64,000 bases of DNA. Origin: Emticicia agri (GTDB lineage: Bacteria; Bacteroidota; Bacteroidia; Cytophagales; Spirosomataceae). How positions within the stretch are numbered: position 1 is the stretch's first letter; every line of letters starts with the position of its first letter. The notes under the pieces are model-generated. The model ran no database searches and had not been told where the DNA came from. It was given only the letters and a program-made list of their open reading frames with translations. Position numbers and translations under genes: made by a program. This document shows, one piece after another, positions 44,238-52,935 of the stretch. The stretch is taken from NCBI RefSeq assembly GCF_004168285.1, contig NZ_SEWF01000015.1, positions 1-64,000 on the forward strand. Reading direction: 5' to 3'.

Positions 44238-44367
44238 GCCAAATAATATTTGGAATAACCCCACCCTGACCCTCCCCAACAATGGGGAGGGGACAAAAAA
44301 AGCCCCTCTCCCCACAGTTGGGGAGAGGGGTTGGGGTGTGGGGTCGAAGTCTCGCCAAATAATATTT
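44238..44367. repeat. Family B element flanked by 14-base direct repeats, copy 2
   Basis: The core (44258-44343) is ACCCCACCCTGACCCTCCCC with its inverted partner and a second AGCCCCTCTCC...GGAGAGGGG hairpin. It is bracketed by identical 14-base direct repeats, GCCAAATAATATTT at 44238-44251 and 44354-44367, which look like a target-site duplication. Open frames through this stretch on both strands come from the repeat and are not genes. Confidence 0.75.
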
Positions 44368-44418
44368 TGCAGGCCTCAACTTTTTATACACCTCTTTACT
44401 TAACGTATGATTTTGTTT

Positions 44419-44928
44419 TTAGTTTTTCAGATCTGCCAGCTTTTGGGTTTTTATTTTCTCCTGTAATTTTAAAATACCGCCTATCAATGCCTCCGGACGC
44501 GGGGGGCAGCCGGGTACATATACATCAACAGGAATAATTCTGTCAACGCCTTTTACTACATGATAGCCGTGTTCCCAGTAGGGGCCGCCACAGTTTGAGC
44601 AACTTCCCATAGATATAACATACTTCGGGTCGGGCATCTGCTCATACAAACGGCTGATTCTATCCGCCATTTTAAAAGTAACCGTACCTGATATAATCAT
44701 GAGGTCTGACTGTCGGGGAGAGTTTCTGGGAAAAACACCAAAGCGCTCAAGGTCATAAGAAGAGGCAAAGGTAGCCATCATTTCAATGGCACAGCAAGCC
44801 AGCCCGAAGCCCATAGGCCAGATAGAATTGGCTCTTGCCCAGTTGGCCATTTCGTCAAGCGAAGTAAGAATTACCTCACTTTCCCCCGTTTTTATATGTA
44901 CGTCTTTTTCAAGCGAGTCGAAATTCAT
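44419..44928 (-). CDS. nuoB: NADH-quinone oxidoreductase subunit B
   Basis: A 169-residue complex I subunit that holds the N2 [4Fe-4S] cluster next to the quinone site. The ligand cysteines are visible: [11 protein letters not shown] (about 43-53), [12 protein letters not shown] (about 107-118) and [10 protein letters not shown] (about 138-147). [20 protein letters not shown] is also family-typical. Length is normal. Its start overlaps the nuoA stop by four bases (ATGA). No nuoC, D or E follows; the next gene on this strand is the lipoprotein at 42964. Confidence 0.97.
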   Translation of the reverse strand: MNFDSLEKDVHIKTGESEVILTSLDEMANWARANSIWPMGFGLACCAIEMMATFASSYDLERFGVFPRNSPRQSDLMIISGTVTFKMADRISRLYEQMPDPKYVISMGSCSNCGGPYWEHGYHVVKGVDRIIPVDVYVPGCPPRPEALIGGILKLQEKIKTQKLADLKN

Positions 44929-45395
44929 TTTTCTGCGTACTTTTTATTCACATTCTCATACATATTCATCGGAATCTTACTTTTGAATTTAGGCGCTTTT
45001 ATTTCAGGTTTTACCCACTCTAAATGCCCTTTTGCCCACACATAAGCCAGTCCCAAAGCTAAAACAACAATAAAAATCACCATTTCCGCCAGTGTAAACC
45101 AGCCCCATTGTCCGTTGGTTTGTTCAATAAAGTCTTTGCTGCCAAAAACCGTTGCCCACGGAAACAGAAACACTAATTCGACATCAAACAAGATAAAAAC
45201 CAGTGCTACTACATAAAATCTGAAGTTGAAACTGATGTTGGCATTGCCAATCGGGTCTTCGCCAGACTCATAGGTAGTCAGCTTTTCTACGGTCGGTTTT
45301 GTAGGGCGCAACAGCCATGAAATGCCAAAAACCAGCATTAAGGCTATTGCTGCAAAAATAAGTGCCAGTAAGACTATGCCAAAGTCAGATAACAT
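44925..45395 (-). CDS. nuoA: NADH-quinone oxidoreductase subunit A
   Basis: A 156-residue complex I membrane subunit. Three hydrophobic helices are visible (about residues 5-29, 59-83 and 100-120). The quinone-site loop is present: [44 protein letters not shown], with the YESGE block and the FDVE acidic residues in the second helix. The C-terminal tail of about 35 residues is charged and longer than in many NuoA proteins. It overlaps nuoB by four bases and starts two bases after the rhodanese stop. Confidence 0.96.
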   Translation of the reverse strand: MLSDFGIVLLALIFAAIALMLVFGISWLLRPTKPTVEKLTTYESGEDPIGNANISFNFRFYVVALVFILFDVELVFLFPWATVFGSKDFIEQTNGQWGWFTLAEMVIFIVVLALGLAYVWAKGHLEWVKPEIKAPKFKSKIPMNMYENVNKKYAEK

Positions 45396-45396
45396 A

Positions 45397-45711
45397 TTAT
45401 TGGTTTTCTAATTCACGATAGGCTAAAATCCCCCCTGAAACATTGTGTACATCGTCAAAGCCTTTGGCTATTAAAAAATCTTTGGCTCGTCCGCTGCGTG
45501 CCCCACTGCGGCAATGGATATAAATCGGCTGACCTTTCAGCTCTTCCAATTCATCTAATCTGTCAGGCAATTCGCCCAATGGTATCAGTTTTGCGCCAAG
45601 ATTATCATCTTCATATTCATAATCTTCACGTACATCAATTAAATTAATAGGTGTTTCGCTTTCGAGCATTTCTTTCAGTTGCTCTACGGTGATGTCATAG
45701 TTTTTGTCCAT
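45397..45711 (-). CDS. Rhodanese-like domain protein
   Basis: A 104-residue single rhodanese domain, a sulfurtransferase or sulfur-carrier type. It starts MDKNYDITVEQLKEMLESET and shows INLIDVREDYEYEDDNLGAKLIP (about 18-40). The active-site Cys is in YIHCRSGARSGRA (about 70-76), a standard CRSGxR loop, and VHNVSGGILAY ends the fold. Length is typical of GlpE/PspE-like cytoplasmic proteins. It lies two bases upstream of nuoA and is probably cotranscribed with it; a role in supplying sulfur for the complex I clusters is conceivable but unsupported by sequence. Confidence 0.93.
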   Translation of the reverse strand: MDKNYDITVEQLKEMLESETPINLIDVREDYEYEDDNLGAKLIPLGELPDRLDELEELKGQPIYIHCRSGARSGRAKDFLIAKGFDDVHNVSGGILAYRELENQ

Positions 45712-45786
45712 TAGTATATTAGTTTTGGATTTGTATGCTTAAAGATAAGAACCTGATTATTTGGTTTCATAAAATAATTGTTCTTC

Positions 45787-45915
45787 GTAGAGATGCAATG
45801 CTTGCGTCTCCTTGGGTCTTTCCAATCCAGTAAATGTTATTTAAGGATAAAACCCATAGAACGTTCTAAAACATTTATAGCCCTTTGGAGCAGACGCAAG
45901 CATTGCGTCTCTACG
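45787..45915. repeat. Family F palindromic element, copy 1
   Basis: The left part GTAGAGATGCAATGCTTGCG with TCTCC and the right part GCAGACGCAAGCATTGCGTC with TCTAC are inverted copies at the ends of a ~129-base element. The middle contains TCCAATCCAGTAAATGTTAT. The copy at 56861-56960 has the same ends and a similar middle. Confidence 0.8.
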
Positions 45916-45978
45916 GAAAAGGATAATAATATTTTGAGAACGCATTATTCTTGAAATCTTAATAAACAAATTACAGCT

Positions 45979-47796
45979 TTAATTTACAACCACAATCTTG
46001 TGAATTAAATTCTTTTTGCCGTCAGAAAAGTTCACAAGATACGTATTAGCCGGAAGATTTCCGATATTCATTTCCTGCCCGTCAACTTTTCTTGATAATA
46101 CTTCTCTGCCTCCCATATCAATAATCCTGATGTATTTGATACCGGTTAAATTCCATTTCAGTATGCCCGATGTAGGGTTCGGATAAACCACGAGAGGCTC
46201 TCCGAAAGGCTCTTCGGTAGAAGTTACACCACCGGGGCCGCCGGTTCCACCTGAAGGTTTAGTAGCTACAACCGGGCGGACCATCAGGCTACCTTTTAAT
46301 GTGGTATTGGGTAGCCAGGTATCACCATTGTTATAAAATATCTTATCGGCAAACTGTGGCGTGTTTTTATCAACGCCAACCGCAATTACTTCCTGTGTTA
46401 TTTTTGTCCATGCCACATAAAAAGTATCTTTTATGGCTACGTTCTGATTGAGGGCATATTCTTTGAAATGATTTACCGCTTTACCATATTCTGCTCTGAT
46501 TGATTGCTGATGCAGGGTTTTACCCGGCTTCCCTTTATCGCTCTCTAATAGCTGCAATAAAAAATACTGCCCACCCGAAACCGTAGTATCTTTAAGATAA
46601 GGATTGCTGAAGTACGGGCTGAAATTGAATCTGACAGCCCCGATGCTGTCGGGCTTACTTAATATGTACTGAACGGCCACTTTGCCGAGCGTCTGGTCAA
46701 AATCTGCCCCAATTTCTGCTGTGCCATCATCGTAGGCATAAAAATCGTCTAAGATGGTGTAGGTCGAAATAGAATCATTTAAGGCAAGATTATAGCCGGG
46801 CAAATTGGGCTGAATAGCATCAGCCGTAGTTACACTGAACTGAAATTTCAGAATAGCTCTATTGGCTGTAAGGTCGGTTATAGGTTGGAAAATCAGTTGT
46901 CGGGTGCCTGTAATTCTTGGTGCCAGCGTGCCGAATGCAGTTCCGGGAGAATTATAATACACACGTCTTGATAGTACTTCTTCTATTTTCCAGGCATACT
47001 CCGGGAAATTGGCATCTGCCTGCAAGTTAAACATCTGAGCCCTGAGCGTATCGTTTACCTCTGCCGCCGGATTTACCTTGTATTGCCGCATGGGCATAGC
47101 TGAATACCGTTTAAGGTAAGATGAAACAAATCGGGTACAGGCTATATCTTTGGTATAAATATCGTTAGAACGGCGGTTTTTGTTCAGATACACATAGTCG
47201 AGGTGCCAGGTATCAAATGCCCCTGACTGGCGGCCTTTGGTTTCAAACCTGAACTGAAATCCGGCATGAAAAAAGGAGGTATCTTTAATAGCTATCAGTT
47301 CCTGCTCAAAAACATCACTTCTGATGCCTCCGGCCTGTTTCCACACTACCCTCCATTGATTACTTTTGGAAAGAAACGAAACCATCAGGGTATCATCATC
47401 GTCAGGTAATTCTCCGATACCCCGGGCTTGCCAGAAAAAACTTAAATAGAGCGAATCGGCAGGTTGGGAAGCAGCCAGATTAATGGGGCGTGAAGTCAGT
47501 GAATCGGTTCGGCCATAAGCCAGCTGATTGATATAATCGTAAGGCAGTCCGGTAGCAGTACGGCCATCAAAGGTAGCCACGTTTTTGCTGGGCTGATTAA
47601 GCGGGAAGGTATTATTGATATGCGTACCGCCATTTACCCACAGCCTCGGGTCAGGTACAGGGCCGATGGTAGTTGAGAAATCATCAAAAAAAGGTAATTG
47701 AACTGTCTGACTATAAGCAGTCTGTAACGAAATCAGCAGCAATAAAATAACAGACCTGCAAATAATTACAGGTCTGTTGTCTGAAAAGAAAGGCAT
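45979..47796 (-). CDS. T9SS-secreted protein with type A sorting domain
   Basis: A 605-residue secreted protein. The signal peptide (RPVIICRSVILLLLISLQTAYSQ) is followed by a long beta-rich region: PFFDDFSTTIGPVPDPRLWVNG then KNVATFDGRTATGLPYD, a jelly-roll-like carbohydrate- or adhesion-type module, and PSSTAQ-like linkers. The C-terminal ~75 residues are a type IX secretion sorting domain (type A): VYPNPTSGILKWNLTG, then IRIIDMGGREVLSRKVDG and YLVNFSDGKKNLIHKIVV. The ATG at 47796 begins the signal peptide; the longer TTG-started frame is less likely. It follows the PASTA gene on the same strand. Substrate or ligand is unknown. Confidence 0.9.
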   Translation of the reverse strand: MPFFSDNRPVIICRSVILLLLISLQTAYSQTVQLPFFDDFSTTIGPVPDPRLWVNGGTHINNTFPLNQPSKNVATFDGRTATGLPYDYINQLAYGRTDSLTSRPINLAASQPADSLYLSFFWQARGIGELPDDDDTLMVSFLSKSNQWRVVWKQAGGIRSDVFEQELIAIKDTSFFHAGFQFRFETKGRQSGAFDTWHLDYVYLNKNRRSNDIYTKDIACTRFVSSYLKRYSAMPMRQYKVNPAAEVNDTLRAQMFNLQADANFPEYAWKIEEVLSRRVYYNSPGTAFGTLAPRITGTRQLIFQPITDLTANRAILKFQFSVTTADAIQPNLPGYNLALNDSISTYTILDDFYAYDDGTAEIGADFDQTLGKVAVQYILSKPDSIGAVRFNFSPYFSNPYLKDTTVSGGQYFLLQLLESDKGKPGKTLHQQSIRAEYGKAVNHFKEYALNQNVAIKDTFYVAWTKITQEVIAVGVDKNTPQFADKIFYNNGDTWLPNTTLKGSLMVRPVVATKPSGGTGGPGGVTSTEEPFGEPLVVYPNPTSGILKWNLTGIKYIRIIDMGGREVLSRKVDGQEMNIGNLPANTYLVNFSDGKKNLIHKIVVVN

Positions 47797-47849
47797 ATAC
47801 AAATAAATCTTTTGCACGTTGTTTGGATTATGGTATGAACAGTGCTGTA

Positions 47850-48626
47850 TCAATTAGGTGCATTGGGGTCAGTGCCTGATACATCTACATAGATAACGTC
47901 ACCCACACGAATTTTATTTCCTTGTGCTGTTGGCCTTTGACTGACAATAGTACCCTCTGCCGACCCTTCTACTGCTCCCACATAATTGACCGTCAATACA
48001 AGATTCTGTCCTGAAACTAATATTTCAGCTTCATCTGCGGCCATTCCCACCAGATTCGGTACTTCAATCATCTGGTCGCTCAAGCCGGTACCTGCCACAA
48101 AGGTTATCCTTGAACCTTTCGGAACCATCGAGCCGGGACTTATTTCCCTGCCATCAACTTTTATTTTCAGTACCGAATTTTCTTCAATTGCCGGAATATA
48201 TTCAATCTCTCCGGCTACTAAACCATTGCTCAGCAACTGATTTTTAGCACTTGATACCGAGCGGCCTATAATATCTGGCACTTTCACCATTGGTGCGGTT
48301 TCAGACACTATGGTCAGATAGACTTTACGACCTTCTTTTACGCTTGAACCTGCTTTCGGGAACTGTGTCAGGATAGTCAATGGTCTGGCACCTGCCACAA
48401 ATGTGCAATCGCTCACTTCATAGTCAAGGTCACGGTCGTCCAGGGCTTTTTCCATTTCTTCGAGGCTCATCCCTTTCAGTTCAGGAACGGTGATAGATTG
48501 CCCGTGATTGGTACTCCAGGGGAGATACAAAAAAAAGAAACTAAAGAAAAGTATCAAAAAGATGGCTATAATGATGCCAATATGCGTAAAAATATCTGCC
48601 CGTGAGCTTGTACTGAATTTTGCCAT
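47850..48626 (-). CDS. PASTA-domain membrane protein
   Basis: A 258-residue single-pass membrane protein: a short cytoplasmic N-terminus, one membrane helix (about residues 13-36, IGIIIAIFLILFFSFFFLYL), then three extracytoplasmic PASTA domains (ITVPELKGMSLEEMEKALDD, VKVPDIIGRSVSSAKNQLLS, IEVPNLVGMAADEAEILVSG). PASTA domains bind muropeptides or beta-lactams in other bacteria. There is no kinase or transpeptidase domain, so this is a stand-alone PASTA protein as often found in Bacteroidota. The ATG at 48626 is chosen because upstream in-frame starts add a polar extension before the helix. Confidence 0.92.
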   Translation of the reverse strand: MAKFSTSSRADIFTHIGIIIAIFLILFFSFFFLYLPWSTNHGQSITVPELKGMSLEEMEKALDDRDLDYEVSDCTFVAGARPLTILTQFPKAGSSVKEGRKVYLTIVSETAPMVKVPDIIGRSVSSAKNQLLSNGLVAGEIEYIPAIEENSVLKIKVDGREISPGSMVPKGSRITFVAGTGLSDQMIEVPNLVGMAADEAEILVSGQNLVLTVNYVGAVEGSAEGTIVSQRPTAQGNKIRVGDVIYVDVSGTDPNAPN

Positions 48627-48728
48627 TTGAATAGGTTTGCATTCCGGATTCTTTTCCTTAGACAATGATGAATTGTCATATAGAATCAATGCAAAAAAAA
48701 GAGATTTATTGGAAATTACAAAGACTTT

Positions 48729-50204
48729 TTATTTTATGCCGCCTGTCCAGTTTTTCAATGGCTTTTGAAGCACCAGAATAATACCACCCACAATGAGGCA
48801 GAACCATACTATACTCATGAACATATCCGGCATTTCCTGTACTCGTTCTTCGTTAAAGCCTCCGGCAAATAAGCCGGCTACCAGATTACCCAGCGCAGTT
48901 GCCACAAACCAGATACCCATCAACTGGCTCAAAAACTGTTTGGGGGCTAATTTGGTGTAGGCACTTAATCCGACAGGACTCAGGCACAATTCGCCCAATG
49001 TATGGAAAATATAGGTAAAGGTAAGTACGAAAGCCGATGCTTTTAAACCCTGAACGGCTACTTTAGCCCCCATTACCATAATATAATAGCCTAAAGCCAC
49101 TAAAAATAATCCGATGGCAAATTTTACCAGCAATGGCGGATTCATTTTACGTCTTTCAAGAAATACCCAGATGCCGCCTACCATTGGCGCAAAAAGCAGG
49201 ATAAAGAAGGCGTTGAAATTCTGAAACCAGCTTGAAGGCATATTAAAAGGTAGTTCAGAATGGCGGTCGGCAAAAATTTGCAGAGAAGAACCTTGTTGCT
49301 CAAAGCCTGCCCAGAATAATACCGCTCCCCAGAAAAGGATGAAAAGAATAACTACCCGTTTCATTTCTATTTTAGTTAAGCCCGAGGCAAACAACAAATT
49401 GGCAAAGTAAGTTAATACTACGGCCACACAGATAATACCCATTGAGGTAGCTACGCCTTGTTTGCTACCCCACGTAAAAGAACCGTTGAATTGCATAACC
49501 AATATAAATATCACCAAAGCGGCTAATAATATCCAGCTAAGAGGTTGTACTTTAGCAGGCGTATCGGTCTTTTCTGTTTGTTTAGCTTTCGGGTATAATC
49601 CCTTTTCTTGCAGATAAGGAGCGGCAAAAAAGCGATAATTGAGCAAGCCTAAAAACATGGCTACCGCTGCTGCTCCGAAACCATAATGCCACCCTACTAC
49701 TTGCCCGAGATACCCAACAATGGTAATACCTAAAAAAGAACCCAGGTTGATACCCATATAAAAAATAGAAAAGGCGGCATCACGCACGGCACCACCTTCA
49801 GGATATAATTCACTGACAATCGAGCTGATATTGGGCTTTAATAAGCCTGTACCTATCGCCACCAGTGCCAAACCTAAAAAGAATAAAGCTTGAGAAGATG
49901 GGAAAGCCAATACTATATGTCCAATCATGATGGTTATACCGCCATACCATATCGCTTTCCGTTGGCCTAAAACATTATCTGCCAGCCACCCCCCGGGTAA
50001 TGATAATAGATACACCGAAAACGTGTATAAACCATAAGTAGCACCGCCCTCTCCCTCGTCCAGACCTAAGCCACCTTTGGTTTTGTCTAATAAAAATAGT
50101 AGCAAAATGGCACGCATTCCATAATAGGAAAAACGCTCCCACATTTCGGTAAAAGATAATACAAACAGCCCTCTTGGGTGGCCAAACAATGTTTTTTCGC
50201 TCAT
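48729..50204 (-). CDS. POT-family oligopeptide transporter
   Basis: A 491-residue proton-coupled peptide transporter (POT/PTR2 family, major facilitator superfamily). The start shows the family's FVLSFTEMWERFSYYGMRAIL (about 13-33), whose ExxERxxYY motif couples proton and peptide. GGWLADNVLGQRKAIWYGG (about 75-93) is the MFS loop 2-3 motif. FSIFYMGINLGSFLG (about 145-159) is the PTR2 signature. Twelve or more hydrophobic segments are present. Length fits. It is a single gene, with the long spacer with the candidate RNA upstream. Confidence 0.94.
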   Translation of the reverse strand: MSEKTLFGHPRGLFVLSFTEMWERFSYYGMRAILLLFLLDKTKGGLGLDEGEGGATYGLYTFSVYLLSLPGGWLADNVLGQRKAIWYGGITIMIGHIVLAFPSSQALFFLGLALVAIGTGLLKPNISSIVSELYPEGGAVRDAAFSIFYMGINLGSFLGITIVGYLGQVVGWHYGFGAAAVAMFLGLLNYRFFAAPYLQEKGLYPKAKQTEKTDTPAKVQPLSWILLAALVIFILVMQFNGSFTWGSKQGVATSMGIICVAVVLTYFANLLFASGLTKIEMKRVVILFILFWGAVLFWAGFEQQGSSLQIFADRHSELPFNMPSSWFQNFNAFFILLFAPMVGGIWVFLERRKMNPPLLVKFAIGLFLVALGYYIMVMGAKVAVQGLKASAFVLTFTYIFHTLGELCLSPVGLSAYTKLAPKQFLSQLMGIWFVATALGNLVAGLFAGGFNEERVQEMPDMFMSIVWFCLIVGGIILVLQKPLKNWTGGIK

Positions 50205-50614
50205 TAGGTTTAGAGTTAAAGATGAATCGTAATAAGGGAATTTTGATTGATAGAAAATGTTTGAATTAATCTTATTATATTCAAAATGTTTATTTTTCGC
50301 AAATACTACGTTGCTAAAATCCTCATTTAGCTCTGCTAAACTCCGGTTTTATCACCTTGTCTTTGCAAAAAATAATTCATTTTGAATTATAAAATTTAAT
50401 TCAAACCTTTTCTTAATAATCAGAAATTACCGTAAATAACGCATATTTTAGAAAAACTTATCTAATCAGGAGCAAAAAACTTCAATTGTGCCGATAGTCT
50501 GCGTCAGAAAAGCGAAAAAATACATCAGGTAAGTATCACAATTTTAGCATTTAATTCACTGATAAAAGAGAGATAAAAAAATAATAAATTGATAGCGAAA
50601 TTTCGCTGAAAATA
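50205..50614. other. AT-rich spacer upstream of the POT gene
   Basis: About 410 bases with no convincing gene. It must contain the POT promoter. A perfect GCGAAATTTCGC palindrome lies near 50595-50606, just before the RNA promoter. Confidence 0.4.
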
Positions 50615-50646
50615 TTTGTTTCGCATTTCTATTCTCACTATCTTTG
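50615..50646 (+). promoter_or_regulatory. Consensus promoter for the candidate RNA
   Basis: TTTG at 50615-50618 and TATCTTTG at 50639-50646 are separated by exactly 20 bases, the full Bacteroidota consensus. No coding gene follows on this strand before the terminator. Confidence 0.75.
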
Positions 50647-50652
50647 TCTCAC

Positions 50653-50822
50653 TTCATCAGAACCCCTAATCACATGAGCTTTTATCGGACAAGAGATTAA
50701 CAGAGACTGCGGCGGTTGTGTAGGTACACATGGTTCTATGTTGTAATGATAGTATGTTTTAAGGTTTAATTTTGCTTAGAATAAAAATAGAAAGGCCCCG
50801 CTTTTGGCGGGGCTTGTTTTTG
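50653..50822 (+). ncRNA. Candidate small RNA between promoter and terminator
   Basis: A stretch of about 165 bases begins just after a consensus promoter and ends in a GC-rich terminator (50794-50822). It has no open frame longer than about 10 codons; an eight-codon one, MSFYRTRD, starts at 50684. A hairpin TGTGT-AGGT-ACACA is visible near 50720. It does not resemble tmRNA, SRP RNA, 6S or a tRNA by the motifs I can check. It may be a small RNA or a leader peptide mRNA. The family is unknown. Confidence 0.5.
50794..50822 (+). terminator. Rho-independent terminator of the candidate RNA
   Basis: GCCCCGC (50795-50801) pairs with GCGGGGC (50807-50813) around a five-base loop and is followed by TTGTTTTTG. 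It is strong and oriented for plus-strand transcription. Confidence 0.85.
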
Positions 50823-50901
50823 AAGAGTTATATTTTCTCAAAGGCTTTTTGCAAAGCTATTTTTTTACAAAAAAACAGATTACACTAATCGATTTTACAA
50901 G

Positions 50902-51486
50902 TTAGGCAAAGATTTTTAAGTTTTTGCGATCCGCTCCAATGCTTTCACCAATAAGATTTCTGATATCTACTACAGCTCCATATTCTATAAATACGTCATA
51001 AAATTTTTCATAATAGCTACCCCAATAAATCATTGAACATGCCATAGGTGCCCCTTTACCTTTGTCAATACCATTTTCAAGAAATTTAAGCCTAGTATCA
51101 TATAAAAAGCAAATTGATGTTGCTTTTGTAAATACAAACCTCTTCCAATGCGCAGTATTAGCTGCTATTGGTACAAGAGCTAAAACCTCTGCATCAAATT
51201 TTTCATGAGCATAAGCGCATTTTGATAGCCAATTTTTAATTGTTGTATTTCTTTCTTTATCTATTCCATAAGGAGGATTAACAAATATGGTTTTAAAATT
51301 CCATGATTCTTCTAATCCGTTATGATAAGGCAACATATATTCAACTTCTGCATTAACAACAGAATATTCATTTGAACATGGGTCCAAATCAATTTTTCCT
51401 CCAAATACTTCTTTTACTGCCTTAACATATTTATGAGGTGTTCCCCAACTTTGACTTAGTGTATTAATACTTCTTCCTGCGCTCAT
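50902..51486 (-). CDS. Adenine-N6 DNA methyltransferase (phage Dam-like family)
   Basis: A 194-residue methyltransferase of the phage N6-adenine family (Dam/PF05869 type). It begins GTPHKYVKAVKEVFGGKIDLDPCSNEYSVVNAEVEY (about 16-51), where DLDPCS is the SAM/substrate loop of the family. The catalytic motif is IFVNPPYG (about 87-94), the NPPY class. ALVPIAANTAHWKR and CFLYDTRLKFLENG are further family stretches. Length is typical. Base composition is AT-rich relative to nearby genes, a sign of transfer. Its start overlaps the stop of the putative endonuclease gene by four bases, so it probably protects DNA from that enzyme. Confidence 0.9.
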   Translation of the reverse strand: MSAGRSINTLSQSWGTPHKYVKAVKEVFGGKIDLDPCSNEYSVVNAEVEYMLPYHNGLEESWNFKTIFVNPPYGIDKERNTTIKNWLSKCAYAHEKFDAEVLALVPIAANTAHWKRFVFTKATSICFLYDTRLKFLENGIDKGKGAPMACSMIYWGSYYEKFYDVFIEYGAVVDIRNLIGESIGADRKNLKIFA

Positions 51487-52709
51487 TCGTATATATCAAT
51501 CCAGTTTTTATTTTTTAATTGCTCTAATTCTCTCTGTAAATTAGTTAAAGTTTTTGTTGAAGGTGAAATAACGTTAAACCAGCCCTCTATCATTTGAAGA
51601 TTGTCCCTAAAATATTTCAAAAGTAACCCATCCGCTTGAATATTCATCTGAACTTTAGTGAATTCATTTTTCTTTTTTCCTTCTGCGTAACTTGATAAAA
51701 AAGTTTCCCTTAAGATTTTATGTTCTTCGGTTGGTTTAAATAATAATTCATCAATGAATTGTGATAAACCTTGATCTGTTAAGAATAATAACCAATCATA
51801 TGAATTCGCTAACACCATAAGTTCCTTTTGGAAGAGTTCTTCACTAAAACTTAAATCACCATCCGCATCTCTTTTTATCCAGTTTCCATGATTGCTAACT
51901 ACTCCAACTGTTAAAATAAATTGACGCAATAGATCACCATCATCGGAATTGATTATTTCCTCCATCAATTCTACAAACGGCTTTAATATAAATTCACCAT
52001 CACTCTTATAAATAATTCCTTGCATATCCCCGGCGCCATTCCTTATCTTTTGCAAAGACGAGGCTACTCGAGCTACATATGCTCCCTGTTTTGCTTTTTC
52101 AATAGTTTGAGGACCTTTTGACATACCTTCTTCAACTCCAACACGCTTACATTCAAGCATTGCGTAAGGTTTTTTGTACTGTTCATATATATGAAGGCGC
52201 AAAAACTCCTCTGTCTCAGATTCAATACTACATAACAAATTTGTGTCTTCACTCTTAGCAATTATACAGGCATTCCTGAGTATATTATTGCTTAATAAAC
52301 TAAGGTTTGTTTTCTTCATTCCAGTTAAATCAAAACTTTCACCTGTAAGTGTTTTTAAAATCATATTTGCAGTTATATTCTTTTCCGTTTTAGGAAAATT
52401 AAGAACATAGCTTCTAATAATTGGATGAAGTGAATATTCTACATTATGAGAGATGAGGGTGTTCCCATATTCTTCTAATCGTTGCTCTATTGATATTTGA
52501 TTATTTAAACCCCAAGTTTTTAAAAGATAATAAGTAATAACCTCAACTAAAGTACCTAAAGCTCGACCTGCCGCCTTTTTAGGGTCTTTTGTATGCTTAA
52601 AAACCTCATCTGCAAGAAGTCTTTGTAATTTATCAACGGATTGATAAGATATTGTTGGTTGGGCTGGTTGAACAATTTCTTCAAGAGGTTTTGGGTCTTT
52701 TTCGTCCAT
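51483..52709 (-). CDS. Putative restriction endonuclease of a type II R-M system
   Basis: A 408-residue protein I cannot assign to a named family. It carries one credible nuclease core: YAMLECKRVGVEEGMSKGPQTIEKAKQGAYVARVASSL (about residues 182-219), where Glu186 and Lys188 match the ExK half of a PD-(D/E)xK site and a helix with Glu204 follows. The preceding segment (about 40-70) is helical. It overlaps the adenine methyltransferase gene by four bases and precedes it, which is the standard compact arrangement of restriction-modification genes. It is AT-rich, like the methyltransferase. The endonuclease role is inferred from partnership and the short motif; an effector of another kind is possible. 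Confidence 0.65.
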   Translation of the reverse strand: MDEKDPKPLEEIVQPAQPTISYQSVDKLQRLLADEVFKHTKDPKKAAGRALGTLVEVITYYLLKTWGLNNQISIEQRLEEYGNTLISHNVEYSLHPIIRSYVLNFPKTEKNITANMILKTLTGESFDLTGMKKTNLSLLSNNILRNACIIAKSEDTNLLCSIESETEEFLRLHIYEQYKKPYAMLECKRVGVEEGMSKGPQTIEKAKQGAYVARVASSLQKIRNGAGDMQGIIYKSDGEFILKPFVELMEEIINSDDGDLLRQFILTVGVVSNHGNWIKRDADGDLSFSEELFQKELMVLANSYDWLLFLTDQGLSQFIDELLFKPTEEHKILRETFLSSYAEGKKKNEFTKVQMNIQADGLLLKYFRDNLQMIEGWFNVISPSTKTLTNLQRELEQLKNKNWIDIYE

Positions 52710-52935
52710 TATAATTGAATTTGTTGAAATATCGAACGCAAATTATAAAAAATACGAGTAATATTACATTTACATAGATAAAAGTATTTTAGGCTTCTGT
52801 AAGTCAGTGCTGTAAAGCAAAGAGATTATTAAATGGATATTATTTAAGATTCAAGAATTCAAGGTAATCCACTTTAGCAGAATGTAAAAACATTTGTAAA
52901 TTTAGTACATATTAATCTTAACCATATCTAAGCAA
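52710..52935. other. Divergent spacer of the R-M locus and the DLH gene
   Basis: About 225 bases, AT-rich. On the minus strand a TATAATTTG sequence near 52741-52750 could be the promoter of the endonuclease gene. Nothing else was seen. Confidence 0.35.

Noticed and set aside
44121-44403. Several overlapping frames on both strands beside nuoB
   Set aside because: They run through the family B hairpin and read proline/glycine-rich repeat sequence.
50653-50822. Candidate RNA as SRP RNA, tmRNA or 6S RNA
   Set aside because: No SRP GGAA-loop helix, no tRNA-like ends and no 6S-type open bubble could be recognised.
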